In this document: in pieces, positions 1 through 8,971 of the stretch
Position numbering within the stretch: the stretch's first letter is position 1
Layout: each line of letters opens with the position of its first letter
NCBI RefSeq assembly: GCF_963556105.2
Contig: NZ_OY829944.1
Coordinates: 2,019,501-2,083,500 of the forward strand
Reading direction: 5' to 3'
DNA from: an uncultured Tolumonas sp.
GTDB lineage: Bacteria > Pseudomonadota > Gammaproteobacteria > Enterobacterales > Aeromonadaceae
Length of the DNA: 64,000 nucleotides
The notes under the pieces: model-generated
Database searches by the model: none
Told to the model about the DNA's origin: nothing
What the model saw: the letters and a program-made list of their open reading frames with translations, nothing else
Translations under genes and position numbers: made by a program

Positions 1-245
1 TTCAGATGTTCAGCTAACAGCGCATGATCGAAGGCATTCGGGTGATCATAGTTTGTCTTCACCCGCTCAGACATCGGCAGATGACTTTGATCCTTGTAAT
101 AGCAATCTTCCGTGATAACACCAATCTGATCTTCACCCAACTCAGCCGTCAGTTCATTGTAGATAGTTCTGGCGATCAAACTCTTACCTGACGCAGATGC
201 ACCAGCAATACCTATGATTACGCACTCGGGTTGCTTATCAGACAT
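1..245 (-). CDS. udk: Uridine kinase, N-terminal part (runs off the window)
   Basis: Uridine/cytidine kinase of pyrimidine salvage, phosphorylating uridine to UMP in the cytosol. Only the first ~81 codons are in the window. Translation from the ATG at 245 gives [20 protein letters not shown], with the P-loop GASASGKS near residues 15-22, then [20 protein letters not shown], the typical Udk segment with the substrate-region DxYYKD motif. It lies on the same strand as the Mrp gene, 72 bp downstream of its stop, so the two may be co-transcribed. The identity is clear from the conserved start; the rest cannot be judged here. Confidence 0.93.
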   Translation of the reverse strand, partial: MSDKQPECVIIGIAGASASGKSLIARTIYNELTAELGEDQIGVITEDCYYKDQSHLPMSERVKTNYDHPNAFDHALLAEHL

Positions 246-317
246 GGATCGTTCTCTTTTCGCTATTTTAAGCGGCGCATTATATATAAATTGCCGCTTG
301 AAATAACATGCCATTAC

Positions 318-1391
318 CTAGCGATTAACAGCAAAAATCGTGCTTGGCTCGGTTTTTCCTGAAAAATAAAGCGAAGCCGCGATTTTTCTGGCGATCTTCT
401 GATAATTAACGGCCAGTTTACCGTGTGGTTCTGCAACGACAATTGGGACACCATCATCGCTTTGTTCACGAATATGGATGTGTAATGGCACTTGTCCCAG
501 CAACTGAACGCCTTGTTGCTGTGCCATTTTAATGCCGCCACCCTCACCGAAAATCATCTCTTTGTGCCCGCATTTACTGCAGACGTGGTAACTCATATTT
601 TCAATCACACCCAGCACTGGAATATTCACTTTTTCAAACATGGATATCCCTTTGCGGGCATCAATTAATGCCAGATCCTGCGGTGTGGTGATCACCACTG
701 CGGCGGTTGTTGGCACTTGTTGCGCAATCGTGAGCTGAATATCGCCGGTTCCCGGCGGTAGATCGGCAATCAGATAATCCAGATCACCCCAACGGGTATC
801 ATACAAAATCTGAGACAATGCTTTACTTGCCATCGGGCCACGCCAGACCGCGGCTTCATTTTCCGGCACTAAAAAGCCGATACTGTTACATAGCACGGAA
901 TGCGCTTTAACCGGACGCATGTATTTTTCATCAATAATTTCCGGGTGCGCATTGGGCTTGCCCAGCAATAATGGGATCGATGGGCCATAGATGTCTGCAT
1001 CTAATAAGCCGACCCGTGCACCTTCCTGATGTAATGCTAATGCCAGATTAACCGCGGTCGTTGATTTGCCTACCCCGCCTTTACCAGAACTAATGGCAAT
1101 CAAATTACGCACTCCAGGAATGGCCGGTACGGTATTTTGGCGCGCGATACTTTCGACCATGATATCGGTTTGCCAATCGATGCGGCTGATATCCGCAACC
1201 TGACGAATGCGCTCATCCAGCAGTGTTTGGATCTCTTCCCCCCACGATAAACCAGCAAACGGTAACTGGATATGTATATGCAGTTTGCGATCAACAAGTT
1301 CGATTTTTTTTACAAAACCGGATGACAATAAATCCTTCTCCCAGGCTGCCGGTTTAAATTCACTTAGCAGCTGGCGTACAGTTTCAATCAC
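318..1391 (-). CDS. mrp: Mrp/ApbC family Fe-S cluster carrier ATPase
   Basis: Cytosolic P-loop ATPase that binds and transfers Fe-S clusters to apoproteins. The 357-residue product has an N-terminal MIP18-like domain (about residues 1-85), a deviant Walker A motif GKGGVGKS at 103-110, and CSKC at 271-274, the paired cysteines that bridge a cluster between two subunits in this family. It is transcribed divergently from metG with 126 bp between the starts, the same pairing as in enterobacteria, and upstream of udk. Length and motifs are normal. I see no defect. Confidence 0.96.
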   Translation of the reverse strand: MIETVRQLLSEFKPAAWEKDLLSSGFVKKIELVDRKLHIHIQLPFAGLSWGEEIQTLLDERIRQVADISRIDWQTDIMVESIARQNTVPAIPGVRNLIAISSGKGGVGKSTTAVNLALALHQEGARVGLLDADIYGPSIPLLLGKPNAHPEIIDEKYMRPVKAHSVLCNSIGFLVPENEAAVWRGPMASKALSQILYDTRWGDLDYLIADLPPGTGDIQLTIAQQVPTTAAVVITTPQDLALIDARKGISMFEKVNIPVLGVIENMSYHVCSKCGHKEMIFGEGGGIKMAQQQGVQLLGQVPLHIHIREQSDDGVPIVVAEPHGKLAVNYQKIARKIAASLYFSGKTEPSTIFAVNR

Positions 1392-1517
1392 AAAGACCCC
1401 CTTGAATGGAGCAAATCATAGATTAATGCGCGAGATAACAGCCATTGAGCCTAGGCAGTCAGAGCGTAATTCAGGTAACATTGCCATTATTTTCATTCAA
1501 AACAAAGTCAGAACACT

Positions 1518-3545
1518 ATGTCGAGCGCATCAAGAAATATTCTGGTTACCTGTGCCTTACCTTACGCCAACGGTTCTATTCATCTCGGACATATGCTGGA
1601 ACATGTCCAGGCTGATATCTGGGTTCGTTTTCAACGCATGCGCGGGCATAACATTCATTTTATCTGTGCCGATGATGCCCACGGCACACCGATTATGCTC
1701 AAAGCGCAACAACTGGGTATTACCCCTGAAGAAATGATTGCGGCAGTTTCCGAAGAGCATCAAACCGATTTCGCGGGTTTCAAAATCAGCTTTGATAACT
1801 ATCACTCAACTCACAGCGATGAAAACCGTCATTTCTCTGAATTGATCTATACGAAGCTAAAAGAGAATGGGTTCATCAAGAGCAAGACTATTTCTCAATT
1901 GTACGATCCGGAAAAGAATATGTTCCTGCCCGATCGTTTTGTGAAAGGCACTTGCCCGAAATGTAAAGCTGCTGATCAATACGGTGATAACTGTGAAGTT
2001 TGCGGTGCAACCTACAGCCCTACCGAGTTGATCAACCCAAAATCAGCGGTATCTGGTGCGACACCCGTCATGAAAGACACCGAGCATTTCTTCTTCGATT
2101 TGCCACAGTTCGCCGACATGCTACAAGCATGGACAACGTCTGGTGCTTTGCAGGAAGAAATCTCAAATAAACTGAACGAATGGTTCACCTCAGGTTTGCA
2201 CCAGTGGGATATCACCCGTGATGCGCCATATTTCGGCTTTGAAATTCCAGGTGCTCCGAACAAATTCTTCTATGTGTGGCTGGATGCACCAATCGGTTAC
2301 ATGGGTTCTTTCAAAAACCTGTGCGACAAACGCGGTAATATCGATTTTGACGCATTCTGGGGTCAAAACAGCGATGCAGAGTTGTATCACTTCATCGGTA
2401 AAGACATCGTTTATTTCCACAGCTTATTCTGGCCAGCAATGCTGGATGGCGCCGGTTTCCGCAAACCAAGTAATGTTTTCGTGCACGGTTATGTGACCGT
2501 AAATGGCGCGAAGATGTCTAAATCTCGCGGCACCTTCATTAAAGCGTCCACTTATCTGCAACATCTGGACCCAGAATGTCTGCGTTACTACTACGCGGCA
2601 AAACTGAATAACCGTATCGATGATCTGGACTTGAACCTCGATGATTTCGTGGCGCGTGTAAACAGTGATGTGGTTAATAAACTGGTTAATCTGGCGTCTC
2701 GTACCGCTGGTTTTGTCACCAAGCGTTTAGATGGCAAACTGGCTGACACCCTGTCAGAACCAGCACTGTATGCTACCTTTACTTCCGCTAGCGAACGCAT
2801 TGCCGAAGCGTATGAAAATCGTGAATTCAGCCGCGCCATTCGTGAAATCATGGCATTAGCTGATGAAGCTAACCGCTATGTTGATGAAAAAGCGCCATGG
2901 GTGATTGCTAAACAGGAAGGTCAGGAAGCGGAACTGTCTGCGGTTTGTTCTACAACACTGAACTTATTCCGTGTACTGATGACTTACCTGAAACCGGTCA
3001 TGCCGGAACTGGCTGCCCGTGCTGAAGCATTCCTGAATGTGACTTTAAACTGGGCTGATATTGAACAACCACTGCTGGCACACTCAGTTGCACCGTTCAA
3101 AGCGCTGTTTAACCGCATTGATCCGGCTAAAGTTACCGCGATGATAGAAGCATCAAAAGAAGAACAACAAACTGCTGCGCCAAAGGCGACCGGCCCATTA
3201 GCTGATGAACCAATTGCAGCAGAAATTTCTTATGATGATTTTGCTAAACTTGATCTACGTGTTGCGCTGATTAAAAAAGCAGAAGCTGTACCAGAAGCCG
3301 ACAAGTTACTGCGTTTACAGCTAGATCTGGGTGGTGAAACTCGCCAAGTATTCGCCGGCATTAAATCCGCGTATTCTCCTGAACAATTGGAAGGCAAATT
3401 GACAGTGATGGTCGCAAATCTGGCACCACGCAAGATGCGTTTTGGTATGTCAGAAGGCATGGTTCTGGCAGCAGGCCCTGGTGGAAAAGACCTGTTTGTT
3501 CTCGAACCGCACGAAGGCGCACAGCCTGGCATGCGTGTTAAATAA
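1518..3545 (+). CDS. metG: Methionyl-tRNA synthetase
   Basis: Class I aminoacyl-tRNA synthetase charging tRNA-Met and initiator tRNA. The 675-residue protein shows the HIGH-type motif HLGH (22-25), a zinc-binding insert with paired Cys (CPKC and CEVC), the KMSKS loop (332-336) and a C-terminal tRNA-binding dimerisation domain starting near residue 575 ([20 protein letters not shown]), so it is the long, dimeric form. The ATG at 1518 gives the usual [19 protein letters not shown] start. A longer overlapping reading frame from 1207 lies in another phase and was ignored. Confidence 0.98.
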   Translation: MSSASRNILVTCALPYANGSIHLGHMLEHVQADIWVRFQRMRGHNIHFICADDAHGTPIMLKAQQLGITPEEMIAAVSEEHQTDFAGFKISFDNYHSTHSDENRHFSELIYTKLKENGFIKSKTISQLYDPEKNMFLPDRFVKGTCPKCKAADQYGDNCEVCGATYSPTELINPKSAVSGATPVMKDTEHFFFDLPQFADMLQAWTTSGALQEEISNKLNEWFTSGLHQWDITRDAPYFGFEIPGAPNKFFYVWLDAPIGYMGSFKNLCDKRGNIDFDAFWGQNSDAELYHFIGKDIVYFHSLFWPAMLDGAGFRKPSNVFVHGYVTVNGAKMSKSRGTFIKASTYLQHLDPECLRYYYAAKLNNRIDDLDLNLDDFVARVNSDVVNKLVNLASRTAGFVTKRLDGKLADTLSEPALYATFTSASERIAEAYENREFSRAIREIMALADEANRYVDEKAPWVIAKQEGQEAELSAVCSTTLNLFRVLMTYLKPVMPELAARAEAFLNVTLNWADIEQPLLAHSVAPFKALFNRIDPAKVTAMIEASKEEQQTAAPKATGPLADEPIAAEISYDDFAKLDLRVALIKKAEAVPEADKLLRLQLDLGGETRQVFAGIKSAYSPEQLEGKLTVMVANLAPRKMRFGMSEGMVLAAGPGGKDLFVLEPHEGAQPGMRVK

Positions 3546-3559
3546 TTAAGGAACATCAC

Positions 3560-4303
3560 ATGAAATTAACAACACTGGTTACTGCACTGTTGGGTGGAAT
3601 GCTGACCTTCAGTTCAGTGGCCGCTGAAATGAGCCCGACAGAACAAGCCAACATTGAAAAAGTGGTACATCAATATCTGGTTTCACACCCTGAAATCCTG
3701 ATTGAAATGTCGAATGCACTGCGTGCAAAACAAGAAACCCAGCAAGCAGACGCTGATAAAGAGTTGCTGAAACAACATGCAAATCAGATCTTTAAGCAAG
3801 CGGATGATCCTGTTGCGGGTAATCCTCAGGGTAGTTTGACTATTGTTGAATTCGTCGACTATAACTGCGGTTACTGCAAACGTTCAGCGCCATTGGTTCA
3901 GGAACTGCTGAAAAAAGACAAAGAAATTCGTTATATCTATAAAGAATTTCCTATTCTGAGCGACACCTCAGTCTATGCATCAAAAGCTGCCTTGGCAGTA
4001 AATGCACTGTACCCAGCAAAATATGAAGCCTTTCATAATGCGCTGATGGCACACCAAGGTGCACTCAAAACCAATGATGATGTCGTCAGCATCGCTAAAT
4101 CCTTAGGTTTGGATTGGAGCAAAATTTCTACCAAAGCCAATGACCCTGCCATTGATAAAAAGATTGCGATGAACCATGCCATGGCTCAGACCTTAAATAT
4201 CACTGGAACACCAGCATTCATCATTGGTGACCAATTATTGCGCGGTGCCCCGCAATCGCTGGAAATGCTGGAAGACAGCGTAAAACAAGCCCGCAGTAAA
4301 TAA
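3560..4303 (+). CDS. Periplasmic DsbA-family thiol:disulfide oxidoreductase
   Basis: Secreted thioredoxin-fold protein of 247 residues. Residues 1-22 form a signal peptide (MKLTTLVTALLGGMLTFSSVAA, cleavage after AxA). A helical stretch rich in Gln/Glu (about 25-80) precedes the thioredoxin fold with the active-site CGYC at 103-106 and the cis-proline loop GTP at 216-218. The layout matches DsbA-like/ScsC/Com1-type proteins with an N-terminal helical extension that can mediate oligomerisation, rather than classical DsbA. It begins 14 bp after metG and is followed by a strong terminator, so it probably shares the metG transcript. Exact substrate and whether it is an oxidase or isomerase cannot be decided here. 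Confidence 0.87.
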   Translation: MKLTTLVTALLGGMLTFSSVAAEMSPTEQANIEKVVHQYLVSHPEILIEMSNALRAKQETQQADADKELLKQHANQIFKQADDPVAGNPQGSLTIVEFVDYNCGYCKRSAPLVQELLKKDKEIRYIYKEFPILSDTSVYASKAALAVNALYPAKYEAFHNALMAHQGALKTNDDVVSIAKSLGLDWSKISTKANDPAIDKKIAMNHAMAQTLNITGTPAFIIGDQLLRGAPQSLEMLEDSVKQARSK

Positions 4304-4315
4304 CCTATCTACAGT

Positions 4316-4341
4316 GCGGGGATTTATCCCCGCTCTTTTTT
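4316..4341 (+). terminator. Intrinsic terminator after metG-dsb
   Basis: Seven-bp GC-rich stem GCGGGGA/TCCCCGC with loop TTTA followed by TCTTTTTT. It ends the metG and DsbA-like transcript and lies just before the TTG start of roxA. Confidence 0.9.
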
Positions 4342-4359
4342 ATATTCCACAGGTGTAAT

Positions 4360-5508
4360 TTGAATAAGTTGACTATTGATTTAGCCGCATTTATGCGTGA
4401 CTACTGGCAAAAAAAGCCTACCGTATTACGAGGCGCATATGCCCCTTTCGTTGATCCTATTACGCCGGATGAGTTGGCAGGGTTAGCGACTGAAGAACAA
4501 GTAGAAAGCCGTTTGGTTACTTTTGCTGATGGTAAATGGAAAGCAGCACACGGGCCATTTGAAGATTACAGCCAACTGGGCGAAAGTCATTGGGCCCTGC
4601 TCGTTCAGGCTACTGATCACTGGATCAAACCCGTTGCTGATTTAATCACCCCGTTCCGTGGTTTACCCAATTGGCGTATCGATGATGTCATGATTTCCTA
4701 CTCTGTCCCTGGTGGTGGAGTTGGCCCTCATATCGACCAATATGATGTATTTATCATTCAGGGTAGTGGTAGCCGCCGCTGGCGAGTGGGAAGTAATGCG
4801 CCGACTGAGCAATTCGTTGCCACACCCGGTTTGTTGCATGTAAACCCATTTGAACCAATCATTGATGTTGAATTGCAAACCGGTGACATTCTATATATTC
4901 CACCAGGATTCCCGCACGATGGTTATGCCATCACCGAAGCCATGAGCTATTCAATTGGTTATCGTGCGCCCAATCAACAAGATCTATTTTCATCTTTTGC
5001 TGATTTCTTGCTGCAGGAAGATGCCGGCCAATTGCGTTATGCCGATCCAGATCGTGAACTGACTACTGAGCCTGGTTTAGTGCCTGCCAAAGATGTGAAT
5101 GATATTCGCACGCTGATGCAATCACTGTTACAAGATGAGCAACTGTTTTCAGCTTGGTTGGGTACTCAACTCAGTCAGGCAAAACACGAACTTAATATTC
5201 TGACCTCCGATGAATGGGATTTGATCCCTGATGAGCTGATCCCTGCTCTCGAAGCGGAAGATGAGCTTTATCGTTTGGGTGGGTTACGTTGTCTTTATTT
5301 CCGAGCACTGCCGGATGTTTGTTTCGTCAATGGCGAAAAAATGCAGATCCCGGAAGGCGGACAAGAATTAGCACATTTGATGTGTAACAGCACCGTATTG
5401 ACCTTAGATAACCTGCAACCTTATCTGGATAACCCAGTTCTGGTTGATTGGATTTGTCACTGGTTCAATCAAGGCTACTGGTATCTGGCCTCAGACGCCG
5501 AAGAGTAA
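4360..5508 (+). CDS. roxA: Ribosomal protein uL16 3-hydroxylase (RoxA/YcfD family)
   Basis: Fe(II)/2-oxoglutarate JmjC-type oxygenase that hydroxylates an arginine of ribosomal protein L16. The 382-residue protein has the iron triad H124-x-D126 (within GPHIDQYDVF) and H186 (within FPHDGYA), the numbering expected for YcfD, then a C-terminal dimerisation/winged-helix part. The start is TTG at 4360, chosen because AGGTG lies 5 bp upstream, directly after the preceding terminator, and because the protein then has family length. It ends before a convergent small gene at 5550. Confidence 0.93.
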   Translation: MNKLTIDLAAFMRDYWQKKPTVLRGAYAPFVDPITPDELAGLATEEQVESRLVTFADGKWKAAHGPFEDYSQLGESHWALLVQATDHWIKPVADLITPFRGLPNWRIDDVMISYSVPGGGVGPHIDQYDVFIIQGSGSRRWRVGSNAPTEQFVATPGLLHVNPFEPIIDVELQTGDILYIPPGFPHDGYAITEAMSYSIGYRAPNQQDLFSSFADFLLQEDAGQLRYADPDRELTTEPGLVPAKDVNDIRTLMQSLLQDEQLFSAWLGTQLSQAKHELNILTSDEWDLIPDELIPALEAEDELYRLGGLRCLYFRALPDVCFVNGEKMQIPEGGQELAHLMCNSTVLTLDNLQPYLDNPVLVDWICHWFNQGYWYLASDAEE

Positions 5509-5549
5509 GTTTTATCTCACTCCAGCGCCTAAAGCCGTTGCATGAAAAA

Positions 5550-5789
5550 TTAATTCAGCAAATAACGAACAGCGGTGCGCATATTCGATGCGCGCCCTTT
5601 AATACTGCCTAAGCAATCACTCGCCAAAAACTCACCACCGGTAGACTCAATTTTTACTTCGCCTACACGACATGGCCAGCCTTTCGCATCTTGAATGCGG
5701 ATCATCCATTGTTGCCCGACACGTTCTTCTGCAAACACGCCAGGGTACACTTCATGTCCTACATAAAAACCATTAACAAAAACACTCAT
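5550..5789 (-). CDS. Small conserved protein under a LexA/SOS box, function unknown
   Basis: A 79-residue soluble protein without signal peptide or membrane segment, beginning MSVFVNGFYVGHEV. AGGAG lies 8 bp before the ATG. I do not recognise the family. It is mixed alpha/beta by appearance, with a Gly/aromatic-rich first half and a basic C-terminal helix (GRASNMRTAVRYLLN). Its only clear contextual clue is a near-perfect LexA operator at 5864-5883, about 75 bp upstream and overlapping a plausible promoter, so it is likely induced by DNA damage. It converges with roxA and is separate from the AraC-type gene upstream. Confidence 0.8.
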   Translation of the reverse strand: MSVFVNGFYVGHEVYPGVFAEERVGQQWMIRIQDAKGWPCRVGEVKIESTGGEFLASDCLGSIKGRASNMRTAVRYLLN

Positions 5790-5863
5790 AATGCGCTCCT
5801 GCTGACCGATGTCTGTTGATAAAGTTGATGCTTAAATAAGCATTTCTGACGACAGAGATAATC

Positions 5864-5883
5864 TACTGTACTTATATACAGTA
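5864..5883 (-). promoter_or_regulatory. LexA (SOS) box with overlapping promoter
   Basis: TACTGTACTTATATACAGTA fits the gammaproteobacterial LexA consensus (CTGT-N8-ACAG with flanking TA on both sides) and is nearly symmetric. On the minus strand a -35-like TTGCAA and a -10-like TAGATT with an 18-bp spacer straddle it. It lies between the small gene at 5550-5789 and the AraC-type gene at 6061; since both are on the minus strand, only the small gene is downstream of it. Confidence 0.88.
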
Positions 5884-6060
5884 TTGCAAGATTATTTTTT
5901 GATCTCTTATTCCTGAGTCATTGCCTGGTTTTTAGCAAATGATAAAAATACCGTGTAGTCACACAGCAACCCTGAACAACAAGATGAAGGTATTCAGGAA
6001 ATGAGAGAGCAAACATGACGCCACACAACACATGTGTGGCCTTTTGATTGGGGAATAGAG

Positions 6061-7125
6061 CTAATTAAATGGGCTTTTTCGCCATTGGCGTGGGCTGATA
6101 TTAAACCAACGACGGAAGGCACGAGAAAATGCACTCACTTCGGAATATCCCAGCAATAACGCCATATCTGATATTGAGAGCTGATTTTGTTGCATATAAC
6201 GCGTGGCCATTTCACAGCGAAGTTTGTCGACCAAAGTTGAAAAACTGATGCCCTCTCTTTTCAAGTTCCGTTGCAAAGACCATGTTGATAGCCCCATTTT
6301 TGCTGCAACATCATCTAAATTGGGTTCGCCATGCATCATCTGTAAGCGCACTTGAGTGCGCGTTTGATCGATAAGATCTTGATTGTCTGTCGTCCGATTT
6401 AGCTGTCGAATTGTCTGGCGTAACACCATCAATAATGCTGTATCACTTTCTGGCATTGAGCAGCGCATCAAATCGGCTTTAGGAATAATCAATGAATTGT
6501 ATGGCTGCTCAAACCAAACTGGTGCATCAAAGACTTTGCTGTGTTCATGCCATTGCTCCGGGCGAGGATGTTCAAAATGCACGGCACGTGGTGCCCAATT
6601 TTTTCCTAAGGCATAACGAATGACGTTTAAGAACATGCCTAGGGTTAATTCTGCATCCTGTCGACGACACAAGATCGCGCCATGACGAACTTGATAATCG
6701 AGACGCCAACAATCACCAATATCGACCATTTGAGTCAATGTATGGTGTTGGTGCCACTGGAAGTCCGTTGCCATATTATGTAGTGCGTCGGTTAATGTCG
6801 GCGAACTGAGCCCGATATAACCGATCAAACCAAGGGATTGCGGTTTAAATTGTCTACCGTAATAAAGACCAAAGTTGTCCACGCCAGAATAGTGCGCGGC
6901 CTCCTCCATGACTCGGCAGTAATTGACCAAATCAAGACTCAACGTTGGGTTGGCAAGCAATTCTGGGTTAATACCGCTTACACCGAAAATACGATCGACA
7001 TCGCCGCCGTTTGAGCTGATAAAATCACTTAGCCCGGTTGCGGCAGCAGCTAATACGCCTCGGTTACTGTCAAATGCGTCTGAGATCATGCCTGTCAGCG
7101 CAGATTGACGTGCAGATATGTTCAT
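6061..7125 (-). CDS. AraC/XylS-family transcriptional regulator with arabinose-binding-like sensor domain
   Basis: A 354-residue regulator. Residues ~20-210 resemble the 'Arabinose_bd'-type sensor domain of the OruR/ArgR-like group, and the C-terminal ~100 residues carry two helix-turn-helix motifs (DDVAAKMGLSTWSLQRNLKR and SISDMALLLGYSEVSAFSRA) ending FRRWFNISPRQWRKS, the classic AraC signature. ATG at 7125 is preferred over one five codons upstream because it gives the usual N-terminus. It is divergent from the ethanolamine permease-eutBC genes, so it is the obvious candidate activator of that set, acting like EutR. That role is inferred from position only. Confidence 0.9.
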   Translation of the reverse strand: MNISARQSALTGMISDAFDSNRGVLAAAATGLSDFISSNGGDVDRIFGVSGINPELLANPTLSLDLVNYCRVMEEAAHYSGVDNFGLYYGRQFKPQSLGLIGYIGLSSPTLTDALHNMATDFQWHQHHTLTQMVDIGDCWRLDYQVRHGAILCRRQDAELTLGMFLNVIRYALGKNWAPRAVHFEHPRPEQWHEHSKVFDAPVWFEQPYNSLIIPKADLMRCSMPESDTALLMVLRQTIRQLNRTTDNQDLIDQTRTQVRLQMMHGEPNLDDVAAKMGLSTWSLQRNLKREGISFSTLVDKLRCEMATRYMQQNQLSISDMALLLGYSEVSAFSRAFRRWFNISPRQWRKSPFN

Positions 7126-7514
7126 AATTGCCCCTATCACCGCATGAACGAAATGCTTGGTTAGCGGTAAGCAATAAATGATCCAATAATTAAAATAATA
7201 AATATCAATAAGTTAAATAAATATTGCTGCAGGTTCGATTCAATTTGGTGCGTAATGCCCATATTTGTTTCAACACATGAATATCGCGTTTGTCCCAGAT
7301 ACCAGATCTCTTCTCTTTGTCTCTGATATTTGCCTCTGAAATACATAAAGTTGACTTTAGAGAACAAAAATCACCTTCCTCACGTCAAGTTTTCTGATTT
7401 TGCTGGGAGCAAGATCACAACTACGCAAAGGGGTATACCTTTTGCTTTAGTGATTACAACTCCCAGCTCTGTCGATGAAAGACAGATGGATCAATTAAAC
7501 AGAGGTACACATCT
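7126..7514. other. Divergent intergenic region, regulator / ethanolamine permease
   Basis: About 390 bp without a convincing gene. It must hold the promoters for the AraC-type gene and for eat. A possible 33-residue membrane peptide (MGITHQIESNLQQYLFNLLI then IILIIGSFIAYR) reads on the minus strand at 7161-7262, but it has no Shine-Dalgarno sequence and is not claimed. No defined operator could be recognised. Confidence 0.5.
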
Positions 7515-8903
7515 ATGCAAAAGGACATTGCTGCTCCGAGCTTAAAACGGACACTGGGCAAATTTCATCTTTGGGGAATTGCCGTTGGTTTAGTTATCTC
7601 AGGGGAATACTTTGGTTGGAGCTATGGCTGGGCACAAGCTGGCACGTTAGGCTTCATGGTAACGGCGCTGCTAATTGCCGCTATGTACACCGCGTTCATC
7701 TTCAGCTTTACTGAATTAACTACATCAATTCCACATGCCGGCGGCCCATTTGCTTACGCATATCGTGCATTCGGCCCTGTCGGTGGTTATATCGCCGGCT
7801 TTGCCACACTTGTGGAGTTCGTCTTTGCGCCGCCAGCGATTGCCATGGCGATTGGTGCTTATCTGAATGTTCAGTTCCCATCTATTGATCCCAAAATGAT
7901 CGCTGTAGGCTCTTATCTGGTCTTTATGGCGCTCAACGTTGTCGGTGTCAGTATCGCCGCAACTTTTGAATTATGTGTCACCATCCTGGCCATTATTGAA
8001 TTGCTGGTCTTCATGGGTGTGGTATCGCCTGGCTTCTCTGTCGCTAACTTTGTTGCGAATGGTTGGGCTGGCAGCAACGAATTCTCTGGTACAGCAATTT
8101 CCGGTATTTTCGCTGCTATTCCCTTTGCTATCTGGTTCTTTCTGGCTATTGAAGGCGCAGCCATGGCTGCCGAAGAAGCTAAAGACCCGAAAAAAACCAT
8201 TCCAGTTGCCTTTATTGCCGGCATTCTGACTTTGGTCGTTCTGGCAATTGGTGTCATGGTCTTTGCTGGTGGTGCCGGTGATTGGAGCAAACTGGCGAAT
8301 ATCAACGATCCATTACCACAAGCCATGAAAATGATTGTTGGTAATTCCAGTGGCTGGTTACACATGCTGGTCTGGTTAGGTCTGTTCGGTCTGATTGCCT
8401 CTTTCCACGGCATCATCATGGGATATTCCCGTCAAATCTTCGCTTTAGCACGTGCTGGCTTCCTGCCTAAACCACTGGCAGCCATAAACAGCCGTTATCA
8501 AACACCTCACTGGGCTATCTTAGCGGGTGGCGTGATCGGTATTGCAGCCATTTTCTCTGACAATCTGATCGTGATTGGTGGTTTGCCGTTAACAGCAAAC
8601 ATCGTAACCATGTCAGTATTTGGGGCTATCGTGATGTACATTATCTCTATGGCTGCGCTGTTCAAACTGCGTGTTACTGAACCAAATCTGGAACGTCCGT
8701 TCTCTGCACCGCTCTACCCTTTTGCTCCCGCATTGGCGCTCGTGCTAGCTGTGGTGTGTCTGGTTGCAATGACTTACTACAACGTGCTGTTGGCCATCAT
8801 TTTTGCTGGTCTGTTTATCGCTGGTTTCATCTATTTCAAAGCAACGCACAGCACAGACGATATGCAAGCAGGTAACGAATTACTGCAAGCGCAAAATTCA
8901 TAA
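7515..8903 (+). CDS. eat: Ethanolamine permease (APC superfamily)
   Basis: Inner-membrane amino acid/polyamine/organocation transporter of 462 residues with about 12 hydrophobic segments. The N-terminus (KFHLWGIAVGLVISGEYFGW) and the SIPHAGGPFAYAYRAFGPVGG segment are typical of ethanolamine permeases that work with EutBC in bacteria lacking microcompartments. The start ATG is preceded by AGAGG. It is the first gene of a set eat-eutB-eutC, separated from eutB by 68 bp that contain an intrinsic terminator. Substrate assignment rests on family resemblance plus the eutBC neighbours. Confidence 0.92.
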   Translation: MQKDIAAPSLKRTLGKFHLWGIAVGLVISGEYFGWSYGWAQAGTLGFMVTALLIAAMYTAFIFSFTELTTSIPHAGGPFAYAYRAFGPVGGYIAGFATLVEFVFAPPAIAMAIGAYLNVQFPSIDPKMIAVGSYLVFMALNVVGVSIAATFELCVTILAIIELLVFMGVVSPGFSVANFVANGWAGSNEFSGTAISGIFAAIPFAIWFFLAIEGAAMAAEEAKDPKKTIPVAFIAGILTLVVLAIGVMVFAGGAGDWSKLANINDPLPQAMKMIVGNSSGWLHMLVWLGLFGLIASFHGIIMGYSRQIFALARAGFLPKPLAAINSRYQTPHWAILAGGVIGIAAIFSDNLIVIGGLPLTANIVTMSVFGAIVMYIISMAALFKLRVTEPNLERPFSAPLYPFAPALALVLAVVCLVAMTYYNVLLAIIFAGLFIAGFIYFKATHSTDDMQAGNELLQAQNS

Positions 8904-8924
8904 GATTTCCACCCCATAGACTTT

Positions 8925-8948
8925 GCCACCGCTCGCGGTGGCTTTTTT
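8925..8948 (+). terminator. Intrinsic terminator between eat and eutB
   Basis: GCCACCGC/GCGGTGGC stem of 8 bp with a 2-nt loop followed by six T. It should strongly reduce read-through into eutBC, so the lyase genes either depend on read-through, on antitermination or on a promoter inside eat. Confidence 0.88.
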
Positions 8949-8971
8949 AAAGCCCATAAAAAGGAATCAGT

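Noticed and set aside
1207-1737. 176-residue plus-strand ORF overlapping mrp and metG
   Set aside because: Covers the 3'->5' side of mrp and the metG start in another frame; composition is not protein-like and both real genes are certain.
7161-7262. Possible 33-residue membrane peptide upstream of the AraC-type gene
   Set aside because: Hydrophobic and open, but no ribosome-binding site, and hydrophobic stretches arise easily in AT-rich DNA; not enough support.
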